64,000 nucleotides of DNA from Flavobacterium defluvii (GCF_900129555.1 NZ_FQWC01000007.1:186001-250000), one strand, 5' to 3'; numbered from the stretch's first letter, positions 7,872-16,941 are shown. Numbers and translations are program-made. The notes: a model not told the origin generated them from the letters alone.

Positions 7872-9461
7872 TTAATGCATTGCGTCGGCTGCATTAATTT
7901 TGTTCTTCCCTTTTTTGATAAAGAGAATAATCGGTATGCAGCATAAAAACATAATTCCCAGATAAAGGAAAATATCCATATAAGCCATTACTGTGCTTTG
8001 TTTTAAAACAGAAAGGTCTATCGCCTGATATGCTTTTTTCAATGCAACATCTGCGCTGTAACCTTTTGCCATAAATGCGTGCTGCATTCCGGTAATACGC
8101 TGCTGCACGTCAAATCTAGCAGGATCTAAATTGTTAATTAAATCTACTCTGTGAGCCTGGCTGAAACGTGTTATAAAAGTGGTAATAATCGCAATACCAA
8201 AAGATCCTCCTAACTGACGCATCATTCCTGTAAAAGCTGCTCCTTCACCAATTTGTTTACCTTTTAATGTAGAAAGAGAAAGGGTTGTAATAGGAACGAA
8301 AAGCAATCCTAAACCAATTCCTCTTAAAATCAAAGGCCAATACATATGTTCTACACCAGTATCTGGCGTCATACGGCTGTACATCATAAAAGTAAAGAAG
8401 AAGAAGATTAAGAATCCTACTCCCACCATATATCCCTGAGGGACACCTCTCTGAATCATATTACCCACAAATGGCATCATGATTGCCGTTGTAATAGATC
8501 CGGGAATTAATAACAATCCGGCATCAGTAGCTGTCCATCCTAAAATGGATTGCGTATAAATTGGGATAATTAATGTCGATCCGTATAGACCAAAACCAAG
8601 AATAAAACACATTACGGTTCCAATTCTTAAGTTTCCATCTTTTAGAACACTTAAGTTTACAATTGGATGTTTGTAAGTCAGCTCTCTCCATATAAAAAGA
8701 ACTAATCCTAAAACGGTCACAACACTTAAAGTTACAATAAGTGAATCGTTAAACCAATCGTCCTGTTGTCCGTGTTCTAAAACGAACTGCAGTGATCCGA
8801 TAAAAGTACTCAACAAAATAATTCCCCACCAGTCAACCTGGTTTGCTTTTAATTTCTCACCGTATTTCGGGCTTCGTACGAAAGTTAAAGCCAAAATAGT
8901 AGCAATAATTCCTAAAGGAATATTGATGTAAAATATATAAGGCCAAGAATAATTGTCTACTAAATATCCTCCCAAAGGCGGACCAAGGGTAGGACCAACA
9001 ATTACACCCATTCCGTAAATCGCCTGTGCCATTCCACGTTTTGCGACCGGATAACTTTCTGTAATAATCGTTTGGGCTGTTACTAATAATGCTCCACCGC
9101 CCATACCTTGTACAAAACGGAAAGCGACTAGTTCCCAAATATTTGTGGCATTACCACACAAAAAGGAACAGACCGTAAATATTATAATGGAAGCCACAAA
9201 ATAATTACGTCTTCCAAATTGCTGCGATAGCCAGCTCGTCATCGGAATTACAATAACATTCGCAATTGCGTATGCTGTAATTACCCATGCCACATCGGTC
9301 AAGGTAGCACCAAGACTTCCGCGCATGTCTGTCAGCGCTACGTTTACAATCGTAGTATCCACGATTTCCAGCAGTGCACAAAGTACTGCCGTAATCGTAA
9401 TGATAACACGTCTAAAACCGTATTCTACTAAATCGTCGTCTGCTTGTACTGTTCCTGCCAT
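7872..9461 (-). CDS. DHA2-family MFS efflux permease (EmrB/QacA type)
   Basis: Inner-membrane proton-driven drug exporter of 529 residues with 14 predicted helices. It shows the DHA2 motif LLEIVDTTIVNVALTDMRGSLG in the first helix region, an RFVQGMGGGAL motif B-like stretch, and motif C GVIVGPTLGPPLGGYLVD, ending in a basic tail. It starts three bases after the HlyD-like gene. With that adaptor and the TolC-like channel it forms a tripartite EmrAB-TolC-type pump. The substrate is not predictable from sequence. It is controlled by the TetR gene at the head of the operon. Confidence 0.93.
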   Translation of the reverse strand: MAGTVQADDDLVEYGFRRVIITITAVLCALLEIVDTTIVNVALTDMRGSLGATLTDVAWVITAYAIANVIVIPMTSWLSQQFGRRNYFVASIIIFTVCSFLCGNATNIWELVAFRFVQGMGGGALLVTAQTIITESYPVAKRGMAQAIYGMGVIVGPTLGPPLGGYLVDNYSWPYIFYINIPLGIIATILALTFVRSPKYGEKLKANQVDWWGIILLSTFIGSLQFVLEHGQQDDWFNDSLIVTLSVVTVLGLVLFIWRELTYKHPIVNLSVLKDGNLRIGTVMCFILGFGLYGSTLIIPIYTQSILGWTATDAGLLLIPGSITTAIMMPFVGNMIQRGVPQGYMVGVGFLIFFFFTFMMYSRMTPDTGVEHMYWPLILRGIGLGLLFVPITTLSLSTLKGKQIGEGAAFTGMMRQLGGSFGIAIITTFITRFSQAHRVDLINNLDPARFDVQQRITGMQHAFMAKGYSADVALKKAYQAIDLSVLKQSTVMAYMDIFLYLGIMFLCCIPIILFIKKGKNKINAADAMH

Positions 9462-9464
9462 GTT

Positions 9465-10544
9465 TTATTTTAAATGTACATCTACATCAACATTCATTCC
9501 TGGTCTTAAAAGTTTTACTTTTTCAGGATCGTTAGATTCGTCAATACTAATTTTTACTGGTAATCTTTGAATTGTTTTTACGAAATTTCCTGTTGCGTTA
9601 TCTGGCGGCAATAATGAAAAACGTGATCCTGTTGCCGGAGAAAATGAAGTTACAGTTCCTTTGAACTCATAGTTTGGATAAGCATCAACTTTTAAACTTA
9701 CTTTTTGTCCCACAACCATTTTGTTCAATTGTGTTTCTTTGAAATTAGCCACAACCCAAGCTTCAGAATTATTGATGATATAAAATAATGACTGACCAGG
9801 CTGAACTAATTGTCCCGGCTGAATATCAACTTTTGAAACTTGTCCGTCGATAGCAGCTGTAACTACAGTATAGCTTAAATTTAAGTGAGCAACATCAAGC
9901 ATTGTTTTTGCTTTTTTGATATTTGCTGCAGCAACTTCTGTCTGTTTGTCTGAAACTTTAGATTTTGACTGAATAACCGATTTTTGATAAGAACTAGCTT
10001 TTTGCTGTTGTTCTAAAACACGTACTTGGTTTTCAGCTTCTTCTTTTGCAGTCAAAGCTTGCTCGTATTGTTGTTTTGTAATAGTATGAGTTTTGTACAA
10101 GTTATTGTAACGGTTGTAATCGTTTGTAAGCTGTCTCAATCTAATTTTTGCACTTTCGATAGAACCTGTTGCAGATTTCATTTGAGCATCTGAAACTGAG
10201 ATGCTAGCATTTGCACTTCCAATATCTGCTTTTGCAGCTTCGTATTGTCCTTCAGCTCCTAATAAAGCAGCATTTGCTTCATCAATTTTTAATTGATAAT
10301 CTCTTTTATCGATAGTAAATAAAGTATCTCCTTTTTTTACATAATCATTGTCTTTCACATAAACTTTGCTGATATATCCTGATACTCTCGGGATAATTGG
10401 GTTCATTCTTTTCTCAATTTGAGCATCATCTGTTTCTTCGTGAGCCTGAGCGTGTAGATATTTAGAGATTCCGTAAGTTCCGCCTCCTAAAATCAGAACT
10501 GCAAGTATGATGATGAATTTTTTATTTGTCTTTTTCTTTTCCAT
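9465..10544 (-). CDS. HlyD/EmrA-type membrane fusion protein
   Basis: Periplasmic adaptor of 359 residues. One N-terminal membrane anchor (FIIILAVLILGGGTYGISKYL) is followed by a biotinyl-lipoyl-like half (VSGYISKVYVKDNDYVKKGD, ~52), a long alanine/glutamine-rich coiled-coil hairpin (~90-215), and the second lipoyl half with the beta-barrel (DGQVSKVDIQPGQLVQPGQ, ~235). It links the MFS pump at 7872 to the outer-membrane channel at 10557. Gene order channel-adaptor-pump with 12-nt and 3-nt gaps supports one transcript. Confidence 0.93.
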   Translation of the reverse strand: MEKKKTNKKFIIILAVLILGGGTYGISKYLHAQAHEETDDAQIEKRMNPIIPRVSGYISKVYVKDNDYVKKGDTLFTIDKRDYQLKIDEANAALLGAEGQYEAAKADIGSANASISVSDAQMKSATGSIESAKIRLRQLTNDYNRYNNLYKTHTITKQQYEQALTAKEEAENQVRVLEQQQKASSYQKSVIQSKSKVSDKQTEVAAANIKKAKTMLDVAHLNLSYTVVTAAIDGQVSKVDIQPGQLVQPGQSLFYIINNSEAWVVANFKETQLNKMVVGQKVSLKVDAYPNYEFKGTVTSFSPATGSRFSLLPPDNATGNFVKTIQRLPVKISIDESNDPEKVKLLRPGMNVDVDVHLK

Positions 10545-10556
10545 GAGAGCTATCGA

Positions 10557-11882
10557 TTATATTTTAGAAAGATTGAATGATTGTGATAATTGTCCTGATA
10601 CTGAAAGTAATTCGTAATATTTTTGAATAATGGTTGCCTTTGCTACAGCTGTATTGATTTTTGCACTTAATTGTTCAACATCAGCTTCAACTAGATCGTT
10701 GGTGTCAGCGAGTCCATTGTCAAATTTGTCTTTTACAAGTCTATAGTTTTCAGCTGCTTGCTGTAAAGCTTCTTCATAAACCACACTTTGGTTGATTGCC
10801 AAGTCATAATCTTCAATAGATTTCTGAACTTCAACTTTAATGCGGTCTGTCATAATGGCTTCCGTATTTTTTACCTCAAGAGCTTTGCTTTCAGCTTGTT
10901 TTACGTGTGCGCTGTTTTTTAAGATTCCTGATAAATCATATGATAAACCTAAACCGAAATTCATTGCATATTTTACAGTAATGATGTCTTTAAGATCCAA
11001 AGCTGTATAACCTCCAAGGAGTGAAATTGTTGGGTAATATCCTGCTTTTGCAATTTTTACATTAGCTTCGGAAGCTTTTTGTTGTAAACGAATTGCTTCT
11101 AAATCTTTTCTGTTTTCAAGTGCCAAGGCATCAGATGTTGGTGCATTGGTTGTTTTTAAATTGAAGAAATCATCTTCATTAACCTGAATTTTTACAGATG
11201 GATCTAATTTAAGTAATGTCGTTAGATAAAAATTAATGTTATTGATATTATTATTAGCTTCATCAATAGATAATTGTGTTTTTGAAACCAATAATTGGGC
11301 TTTCAATAAATCATTTCTTGGGATGATTCCGTTTTTTTCTAATTCAGTGAAATCCGTAACACGCTGTTTTGCGCTTTTTTGGTTTTCGTTTAAAACATCC
11401 AAAGTTTTTTGCGCCTTGTATAAAGCTGTATAGTAAGTAATTACTCTTAAAGCAACATCTTCTTTTGTTTTAGCTGCATTAACAGTTTCTGCTTCATATA
11501 AACTTTCATAAGCATCAATACTACTTTGAATTTTAAATCCTGCAAAAAGAGGTAAACTCAAATTTGCCATTCCAAGCATTGCGCGGTCTGGAGAAGCAAG
11601 AGAAGCGCTTTCACCCTGATTTGGCATATCAATCGAAGCTTTTGTTAATCGTTGATATTGTCCGGAAATTTTTAAATCCGGATATTGGTTATTCTTAACC
11701 GTTTGTAATTCGTATTTTTTCGAGTTTACCTTAGTATTGGCAAGCGTAACTTCGTTACTCTTTTCCCAGGCCATTTTTACGGCTTCGTCTAAAGTTAAAC
11801 TTGTTTTTTCTTGTGCTTCTATTGAAGATATTCCGATGAAGAAAACTCCAAAGAGCATTAATTGACTAATTTTCATAAACAA
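10557..11882 (-). CDS. TolC-family outer-membrane efflux channel
   Basis: A 441-residue outer-membrane factor with a cleavable signal peptide ending near SSIEAQ. Two OEP repeats follow, each made of long amphipathic coiled-coil helices (LTLDEAVKMAWEKSNEVTLA near the start of repeat one, DALALENRKDLEAIRLQQKASEA near repeat two). Its start overlaps the end of the TetR gene by about 17 nt, so the two are translationally coupled. An alternative start two codons inside (MKISQL) is equally possible. It provides the exit duct for the adaptor and MFS proteins downstream. Confidence 0.92.
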   Translation of the reverse strand: MFMKISQLMLFGVFFIGISSIEAQEKTSLTLDEAVKMAWEKSNEVTLANTKVNSKKYELQTVKNNQYPDLKISGQYQRLTKASIDMPNQGESASLASPDRAMLGMANLSLPLFAGFKIQSSIDAYESLYEAETVNAAKTKEDVALRVITYYTALYKAQKTLDVLNENQKSAKQRVTDFTELEKNGIIPRNDLLKAQLLVSKTQLSIDEANNNINNINFYLTTLLKLDPSVKIQVNEDDFFNLKTTNAPTSDALALENRKDLEAIRLQQKASEANVKIAKAGYYPTISLLGGYTALDLKDIITVKYAMNFGLGLSYDLSGILKNSAHVKQAESKALEVKNTEAIMTDRIKVEVQKSIEDYDLAINQSVVYEEALQQAAENYRLVKDKFDNGLADTNDLVEADVEQLSAKINTAVAKATIIQKYYELLSVSGQLSQSFNLSKI

Positions 11883-12495
11883 GTAGCGCTTTTATAGTTT
11901 GTTGAATGTGCTTTGTAAGATCGTTTTTAATGTAATTGTTAAACATTTCTTCTGTTTTTAAATCAAATAATTCTTCGAAGAAAGAGCGATTCATGTGAAA
12001 ATGAAAAAAGGTTCCAATAATTGTTGGAGTGATGAGCTGGATATTGACATCTTTTCTAAAAACTCCCTGGGCTTGACCTTGTTTAATAATGCTTTCTACA
12101 GATTTTAAGTTTCCTTTTTTAAGTTCTGTAAAAGCCTGCAGGCTTTTTTCTCTCTTTTTATTATAAAGTTCAAAATGTAAAACCCTGTAAATCCCTTTGT
12201 TAAGGCAGATTCTATTGATGTAAATTTCGATTAATTTATTGACTTTTTCAAGAGGTTTTATGTCTTCTTGTAATAAATTTTCGAGTTGTAGTTTTAAATC
12301 AACAGTTTTGTGAAAAATAAGAGCTTCCAGAAGTCTTTCTTTTGACCCAAAATAATAAGAGACCATGGCAATGTTAATCTTGGCCTCTTTGGAGATATCC
12401 CGTATCGATGTACCTTCAAATCCTTTCTCAGAAAAAAGCTTTTCTGCTACATTAAGAATCTGAATTTTTTTATCGTTCAATTCGATGTGTGACAT
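11866..12495 (-). CDS. TetR-family repressor of the efflux operon
   Basis: A 209-residue regulator. The N-terminal TetR helix-turn-helix is clear (KKIQILNVAEKLFSEKGFEG, TSIRDISKEAKINIAMVSYYFGSKERL). The ligand-binding half is variable, as expected. I chose the start MSHIELNDKK at 12495. A longer reading to 12546 would translate through the operator palindromes and the -7 element. It is the first gene of the pump operon, so autorepression together with repression of the pump is the likely circuit, relieved by an unknown compound. Confidence 0.9.
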   Translation of the reverse strand: MSHIELNDKKIQILNVAEKLFSEKGFEGTSIRDISKEAKINIAMVSYYFGSKERLLEALIFHKTVDLKLQLENLLQEDIKPLEKVNKLIEIYINRICLNKGIYRVLHFELYNKKREKSLQAFTELKKGNLKSVESIIKQGQAQGVFRKDVNIQLITPTIIGTFFHFHMNRSFFEELFDLKTEEMFNNYIKNDLTKHIQQTIKALLVYEN

Positions 12496-12516
12496 GGTAT
12501 TGTTTCTAATCGGATG

Positions 12517-12554
12517 CAAAATTAAACACTTGTTTAATTTAAACACTTGTTTAA
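12517..12554 (-). promoter_or_regulatory. Twin TetR operators and -7 element
   Basis: Two identical 16-nt palindromes, TTAAACACTTGTTTAA, lie at 12522-12537 and 12539-12554 (arms TTAAACA/TGTTTAA). On the minus strand a -7 element TAATTTTG (12517-12524) overlaps the first palindrome, 22 nt before the tetR start. Placement is ideal for repression by the adjacent TetR. Confidence 0.8.
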
Positions 12555-12627
12555 TTTTGTTTTAACATAATATTAACATAATACGTTTTCGATAATTTAT
12601 GTTAAATCGGCCTTAATTAATTAAAAT

Positions 12628-12664
12628 AAAAAAGCCTGAAAACTCTATTTTCAGGCTTTTTTTC
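12628..12664. terminator. Rho-independent terminator
   Basis: AAAAAGCCTGAAAA and TTTTCAGGCTTTTT form a long stem with A and T tracts on both sides. It lies between the TetR promoter region and the trpA end. On the minus strand it could end the trp operon. Confidence 0.75.
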
Positions 12665-12670
12665 GCAATC

Positions 12671-12773
12671 TTGTCATTTCGACGAAGGAGAAATCTTCAC
12701 AAGTAGCTCCGTAAAGTGAAATCCAATCTTTGTCGATTTTGCAACGAAGATTTCTCCTTCGTCGAAATGACAA
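12671..12773. repeat. 28-bp perfect inverted repeat, GTCATTTCGACGAAGG family
   Basis: The left arm at 12671-12698 begins TTGTCATTTCGACGAAGGAG. The right arm at 12746-12773 is its exact complement over 28 nt, with a 47-nt non-conserved centre. A related 27-bp copy lies at 29519-29622. Together with the operators and terminator it fills the 311-nt gap 12496-12806, which has no gene. Confidence 0.8.
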
Positions 12774-12806
12774 ACTAAACGTATATTATATTTTAATTAG
12801 ATTTAT

Positions 12807-13568
12807 TTATCGAATCCTTCCAACAAACTCAGCAATTTTCCCACTTCCGCTTTCGCTTAAATGTTTAATAAAAGCACTCCCGATAATAGCGCCTTTTGCA
12901 TATTTAGTTGCCTGACTGAAAGTTTCTTTATTTGAAATTCCGAAACCGACAATCTGTGGATTTTTTAAATTAAGATTTGCAATTCTCTCAAAATAATTTT
13001 CCTGAACATCTCCAAAACCGCTTTGAGATCCTGTAACACTCGCAGAACTTACCATATAAATAAATCCGTTTGAAACACTGTCGATAAAACGAATGCGTTC
13101 GTCTGAAGTTTGGGGGGTAATTAAGAAAACATTGATCAATCCGTATTTTTCAAAAATAGCTTTGTATTCATCTGCATAAACATCAACAGGAAGATCTGGA
13201 ATAATTAAACCATCAATTCCAATTTCTGCACATTTCTGACAGAAAGCTTCAACACCGTATTGCAGCATCGGATTAAAATATCCCATGATAATCAATGGAA
13301 TTTTTACGCTTTCGCGAATGTTTTTCAGCTGATCGAAAAGAAGTTGAGTTGTCATCCCGTTATGAAGTGCCTGTGTTGAACTCGCCTGAATTGTCGGTCC
13401 GTCTGCCAAAGGATCACTAAAAGGAAGTCCGATTTCGATTAAATCAACTCCGTTTTTTTCTAAATCCTGAATAATCTGCACAGTATCGTTTAAATTCGGA
13501 TATCCCGCAGAAAAATAGATCGAAAGGATCTTTTTATCTTCTTGTAATTTCTGAGTTATTCTGTTCAT
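12807..13568 (-). CDS. trpA: Tryptophan synthase alpha subunit
   Basis: Cleaves indole-3-glycerol phosphate to indole and glyceraldehyde-3-phosphate, and works with TrpB. Signatures: SIYFSAGYPNLNDT (~16), catalytic Glu in DLIEIGLPFSDPLADGP (~44), the Asp in IIPDLPVDVY, and the phosphate-binding GFGISNKETF. I chose the start MNRITQKLQED at 13568 (253 residues). The upstream in-frame ATG at 13598 precedes a basic stretch not typical of TrpA. It is the last trp gene but is separated from trpB by two accessory genes and a 207-nt hairpin-rich spacer. Confidence 0.95.
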   Translation of the reverse strand: MNRITQKLQEDKKILSIYFSAGYPNLNDTVQIIQDLEKNGVDLIEIGLPFSDPLADGPTIQASSTQALHNGMTTQLLFDQLKNIRESVKIPLIIMGYFNPMLQYGVEAFCQKCAEIGIDGLIIPDLPVDVYADEYKAIFEKYGLINVFLITPQTSDERIRFIDSVSNGFIYMVSSASVTGSQSGFGDVQENYFERIANLNLKNPQIVGFGISNKETFSQATKYAKGAIIGSAFIKHLSESGSGKIAEFVGRIR

Positions 13569-13649
13569 TTTATATCTTTTTATTTTAACAGGTTTCAAAA
13601 ACCTGTTAGGTATGTTTATGTTATGCTTTAGCCAAAGATTAAAAGTTTA

Positions 13650-13739
13650 TTTTCACGCAGATTTAAACTGATTTTTGCAGATTTTTTTTTAAAATAATTT
13701 TAATAGAATCAGCTTTAATCTGCAAAATCTGCGTGAAAA
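13650..13739. repeat. Inverted repeat, TTTTCACGCAGATTT family
   Basis: TTTTCACGCAGATTT at 13650-13664 is the exact complement of 13725-13739. A second pair of TGCAGATT / AATCTGCA words is nested within. It sits in the spacer between trpA and the upstream accessory gene. Confidence 0.7.
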
Positions 13740-13775
13740 AATCTTTGAAAATCTGTATAATCTGTGGCATTATTT

Positions 13776-14513
13776 TTAAAATTTTAAAACCTTGCTTATC
13801 CAATCATTATTTTGTTTTTCAACCAATAATAAACCAGAATCTGAGTCATTCATTTGAGCAGCTAATTCTCCTTTGTTGTTCCAAAAAGCACTTTGACCTG
13901 CCGATGGAGATCCCCAGGATTCTCCGCTAAAATTCGACATTAAAACATTCATTGCATGTTTTTCAGCATAATGCTGTAAATCTCTGTAGGCATTTGGAAT
14001 TCCGTTTGGAGAAAAGAAGATACTCGCAATATAAATATCTGCGCTATTTTTTGCTGCATTTTCAGGATGTTTTGGGTTGTCAATATCAGCACAAATTGCA
14101 AATGCAATATTTTGATTATCAATTGTAATCATCGGATTATTATCAAATGAAGACTGGAAAAACTCATCTTCACCCTCATGCAAAAACTGCTTTGTATAAA
14201 TAGAAACCGAATCGTTAGGCGCAATAATATATTCGCCAATAAACAACTGATTTTCAATTAAAATTGGAGCGCCGGCAATAATGACAATATTATTATCGGT
14301 TGCCAAATCTTTCAGATGGTCTATTCTGTAATCATCTTCGGCGAAAGCCATTTCTTGAGCATTTTCTCTTTCATATCCGGTAATAGACATTTCAGGAAAA
14401 ACAATTAGTTGAGCGCCATTTTGTGCCGCCAGTTCAATAAACCGATAATGATCTAATAAATTTGAGGCAATATTTCCTCGTTTTGGTTTTGTTTGTGCCG
14501 CAGCTAAAATCAT
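13776..14513 (-). CDS. Carbon-nitrogen hydrolase (nitrilase superfamily)
   Basis: A 245-residue amidase-like enzyme of the nitrilase superfamily. The catalytic triad is visible: Glu in LIVFPEMSITGYE (~43), a Lys in YTKQFLHEGEDEFF, and Cys in IAFAICADIDNPKHPE. The substrate cannot be deduced. It lies six nt after the gamma-glutamylcyclotransferase-like gene in the trp transcript between trpB and trpA. A housekeeping amide-cleaving role, such as metabolite repair, is possible but unproven. Confidence 0.85.
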   Translation of the reverse strand: MILAAAQTKPKRGNIASNLLDHYRFIELAAQNGAQLIVFPEMSITGYERENAQEMAFAEDDYRIDHLKDLATDNNIVIIAGAPILIENQLFIGEYIIAPNDSVSIYTKQFLHEGEDEFFQSSFDNNPMITIDNQNIAFAICADIDNPKHPENAAKNSADIYIASIFFSPNGIPNAYRDLQHYAEKHAMNVLMSNFSGESWGSPSAGQSAFWNNKGELAAQMNDSDSGLLLVEKQNNDWISKVLKF

Positions 14514-14519
14514 TTCTTA

Positions 14520-14840
14520 TTATTTATTTTCGGTATAAACCCAGGCAACTGTTCCTGATTTTAACTCGACCTGAACTCTTCTGTACGAATTAGATTCAAA
14601 TAAATCTACTTTTGCTAAATCTGTAATGGAGACATTAAAAACGACACCATGAATGGTTTCTGATGCATTTTCACTTGGTATTGCTACCACATAATCGGCC
14701 ATTCCAAATTCTTCTTCAATTTGAAGACTTTTTAGTTTATAGCCCAGTAATTGGTCTGCAGTTCCTGTTAAAACTTTATTGAAAATCTGCATTTGAATTT
14801 GCTTTGATCGTAATGTTCCGTAAGAGAATAACTTTTCCAT
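14520..14840 (-). CDS. Gamma-glutamylcyclotransferase/AIG2-like protein
   Basis: A small 106-residue protein with the fold's opening signature LFSYGTLRSKQIQMQIF, substrate-loop residues around VLTGTADQLLGYKL and the late ETIHGVVFNVS...DLFESNSYRRVQV region, which carries the expected acidic residue. Family members act on gamma-glutamyl or related amides. The exact substrate is unknown. It is encoded in the trp operon between trpB and trpA, next to an amidase-like gene, suggesting a shared amide-processing step. Confidence 0.8.
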   Translation of the reverse strand: MEKLFSYGTLRSKQIQMQIFNKVLTGTADQLLGYKLKSLQIEEEFGMADYVVAIPSENASETIHGVVFNVSITDLAKVDLFESNSYRRVQVELKSGTVAWVYTENK

Positions 14841-14866
14841 ATTTACTTTTTTCTCGTTATTTGTTT

Positions 14867-14959
14867 GCGTTAGGGATGGAGCGGCATTCTTTTTATTTTT
14901 TCTTTAAAAATAAAAAGATATAGCGTACAGCCTCCCGATAAATATCGGGATTGGAACGC
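14867..14959 (+). ncRNA. Structured element, Flavo-1-like RNA, copy 1
   Basis: Closing stem GCGTT (14867-14871) with AACGC (14955-14959). Central stem CTTTTTATTTTT (14889-14900) with AAAAATAAAAAG (14906-14917). A third hairpin is TCCCGATA-AA-TATCGGGA. Conserved single-stranded words are AGGGATGGAGCGG and GATATAGCG. It reads opposite to the trp operon between trpB and the AIG2-like gene. Naming it Flavo-1 is from memory of that Bacteroidota motif and needs a covariance-model search. Confidence 0.55.
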
Positions 14960-14976
14960 CCAAATTACGATTTTTA

Positions 14977-16158
14977 TTACAATTTAAAATAGTCAATATA
15001 ATTATCTAAATCTTTATCGCCACGGCCAGAAAGACTGATTACTACAACATCTGTAGGTTTAAATTTCTTTTGATCTAAAACTGCAAATGCGTGAGCACTT
15101 TCGATTGCCGGAATAATTCCTTCTAGTTTTGTTAATTGCAAACCTGCATTCATTGCATCATCATCAGTAACAGAGAAAAATTCGCCGCGTCCGGTTTGTG
15201 CCAAATGTGCATGCAAAGGTCCAACTCCCGGATAATCTAATCCTGCCGAAATTGAATACGGTTCTGTAATTTGGCCATCAGGAGTTTGCATTAAAAGTGT
15301 TTTACAACCGTGAATAACACCAACTTTTCCTAATTTACTAGTTGCTGCACTATGTCCGCTGTCGACACCCTTTCCAGCAGCTTCAACCGCAATAATTCCC
15401 ACTTCCGGTTCGTGCAAAAAGTGGTAGTAAGTTCCTGCAGCATTACTTCCTCCACCAATACAAGCTACAACGTAATCAGGATTTTCACGCCCTTCTTTTT
15501 CTTTTAACTGCCATTTGATTTCTTCAGAAATAATACTTTGAAAACGCGTCACCATATCTGGATAAGGATGAGGCCCAATTGCCGATCCGATAATATAATG
15601 GGTATCAACCGGATTGTTAATCCAGTCACGAATCGCTTCGTTTGTTGCATCTTTTAAAGTTCTTGATCCAGAAAGTGCGGGACGAACTTCTGCGCCTAAC
15701 ATTTTCATACGCGCAACGTTTGGAGCCTGACGCGCAATGTCGATTTCGCCCATATAAACGATACATTCAATTCCCATTAAAGCACATACTGTTGCAGTCG
15801 CAACACCATGCTGACCCGCTCCGGTTTCGGCAATAATTCTTTTTTTACCCAAGCGTTTCGCCAATAAAATCTGCCCGATTGTATTGTTTACTTTATGTGC
15901 TCCGGTGTGGTTTAAATCTTCTCTTTTAAGATAAATTTTTGTGTTGTATTTTTCAGATAAACGTTTTGCAAAATACAGCGGACTTGGGCGTCCTACATAA
16001 TCTTTCAGTAATTGATTAAACTCAGCTTTAAAATCTGGTTCATCCATTATGCTTAGATATTTTTGACGTAATTCTTCTACGTTTGGATAGAGCATTTCCG
16101 GGATGTATGCTCCTCCAAATTCTCCGTAATATCCTTTTTCGTTGACGTTAAAACTCAT
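14977..16158 (-). CDS. trpB: Tryptophan synthase beta subunit
   Basis: PLP enzyme of 393 residues that joins indole and serine to tryptophan. GRPSPLYFA (~56), the PLP lysine in REDLNHTGAHKVNNTIGQ (~86), AETGAGQHGVA, and the phosphate-cradle CIGGGSNAAGT (~233) are all present, with the late SGRGDKD motif. It starts 11 nt after trpF. Full length for a TrpB1-type subunit. The following gene is an accessory AIG2-like protein rather than trpA, an unusual separation of the two synthase subunits. Confidence 0.97.
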   Translation of the reverse strand: MSFNVNEKGYYGEFGGAYIPEMLYPNVEELRQKYLSIMDEPDFKAEFNQLLKDYVGRPSPLYFAKRLSEKYNTKIYLKREDLNHTGAHKVNNTIGQILLAKRLGKKRIIAETGAGQHGVATATVCALMGIECIVYMGEIDIARQAPNVARMKMLGAEVRPALSGSRTLKDATNEAIRDWINNPVDTHYIIGSAIGPHPYPDMVTRFQSIISEEIKWQLKEKEGRENPDYVVACIGGGSNAAGTYYHFLHEPEVGIIAVEAAGKGVDSGHSAATSKLGKVGVIHGCKTLLMQTPDGQITEPYSISAGLDYPGVGPLHAHLAQTGRGEFFSVTDDDAMNAGLQLTKLEGIIPAIESAHAFAVLDQKKFKPTDVVVISLSGRGDKDLDNYIDYFKL

Positions 16159-16169
16159 TTTGTTAAAGT

Positions 16170-16802
16170 TTAAAAGTTGGCAACATCAAATTTGCGTTTG
16201 AAATTGCTAAATAAATTTCTGTTTTTAAGCCCTGGTTCGATTTCAAATTTACTATTTACATCGATAGCATAAATAGGTAAATTGCTTTTTGAAATTTCTT
16301 CAATGGCTTTTAATTCTTTCATTCCGATTCCGCCGCTCAAAAAGAACGGTTTCTCAGAATTGTATTTTTTTAATATTGTCCAGTCGAATGTTGTTCCGTT
16401 TCCGCCAGGAAGTTTTCCTTTTGTGTCAAAGAGAAAATAATCGCAGAATGGTTCGAAAGGTTTTATCGTTTCAAAATCGAAATTTTCATCTGCCGAAAAA
16501 GCTTTTATGATTTCAATTTTCTTTGACAATACTTTTTTTAGTTCCGATAAAAATTCAACGGATTCATTTCCATGTAACTGAACGGCTTGTAAATTGTATT
16601 TTGCGACTTTTTCCAGAATCTCTTCCTGACTTTGATCTACAAAAACACCTGTTTTTTTGATTGTTTTTATAAGTTCAGGAATTGTTCCGTTAAAATATCG
16701 CGCGGATTTTTCCCAGAAAATAAATCCCATGTAGTCAGGCAGAAGTGCGCCTACTTCGAGAATGTTTTCGGGATATTTCATACCGCATATTTTGAGTTTC
16801 AT
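16170..16802 (-). CDS. trpF: Phosphoribosylanthranilate isomerase
   Basis: TIM-barrel isomerase of 210 residues that converts phosphoribosylanthranilate to CdRP. The catalytic Cys lies in KICGMKYPENI (residue 6), with GVFVDQSQEEI (~52), VQLHGNES (~74), the catalytic Asp region FLFDTKGKLPGGNGTTFDW (~125) and LSGGIGMKEL (~155). It is a stand-alone gene rather than a TrpC-TrpF fusion. A 139-nt spacer with a hairpin repeat separates it from trpC upstream, and it is tightly coupled to trpB downstream. Confidence 0.95.
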   Translation of the reverse strand: MKLKICGMKYPENILEVGALLPDYMGFIFWEKSARYFNGTIPELIKTIKKTGVFVDQSQEEILEKVAKYNLQAVQLHGNESVEFLSELKKVLSKKIEIIKAFSADENFDFETIKPFEPFCDYFLFDTKGKLPGGNGTTFDWTILKKYNSEKPFFLSGGIGMKELKAIEEISKSNLPIYAIDVNSKFEIEPGLKNRNLFSNFKRKFDVANF

Positions 16803-16888
16803 TTTGTTGTGGTTTTTTAACGCAAAGTGCGCTAAGTTTTTTTCTTTATATTATGTTTAAAATGCGAAAAAGTTCGCAAAGGTTTTCC

Positions 16889-16935
16889 GCCACGAATTCA
16901 CGAATTAGATTCACTATCATTCGTGAATTCGTGGC
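16889..16935. repeat. 17-bp inverted repeat, CACGAATT family
   Basis: GCCACGAATTCACGAAT at 16889-16905 is exactly complementary to 16919-16935, with a 13-nt loop, seven bases after the trpC stop on the minus strand. It shares its words with the repeat at 6716-6846. Confidence 0.75.
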
Positions 16936-16941
16936 TAATTT

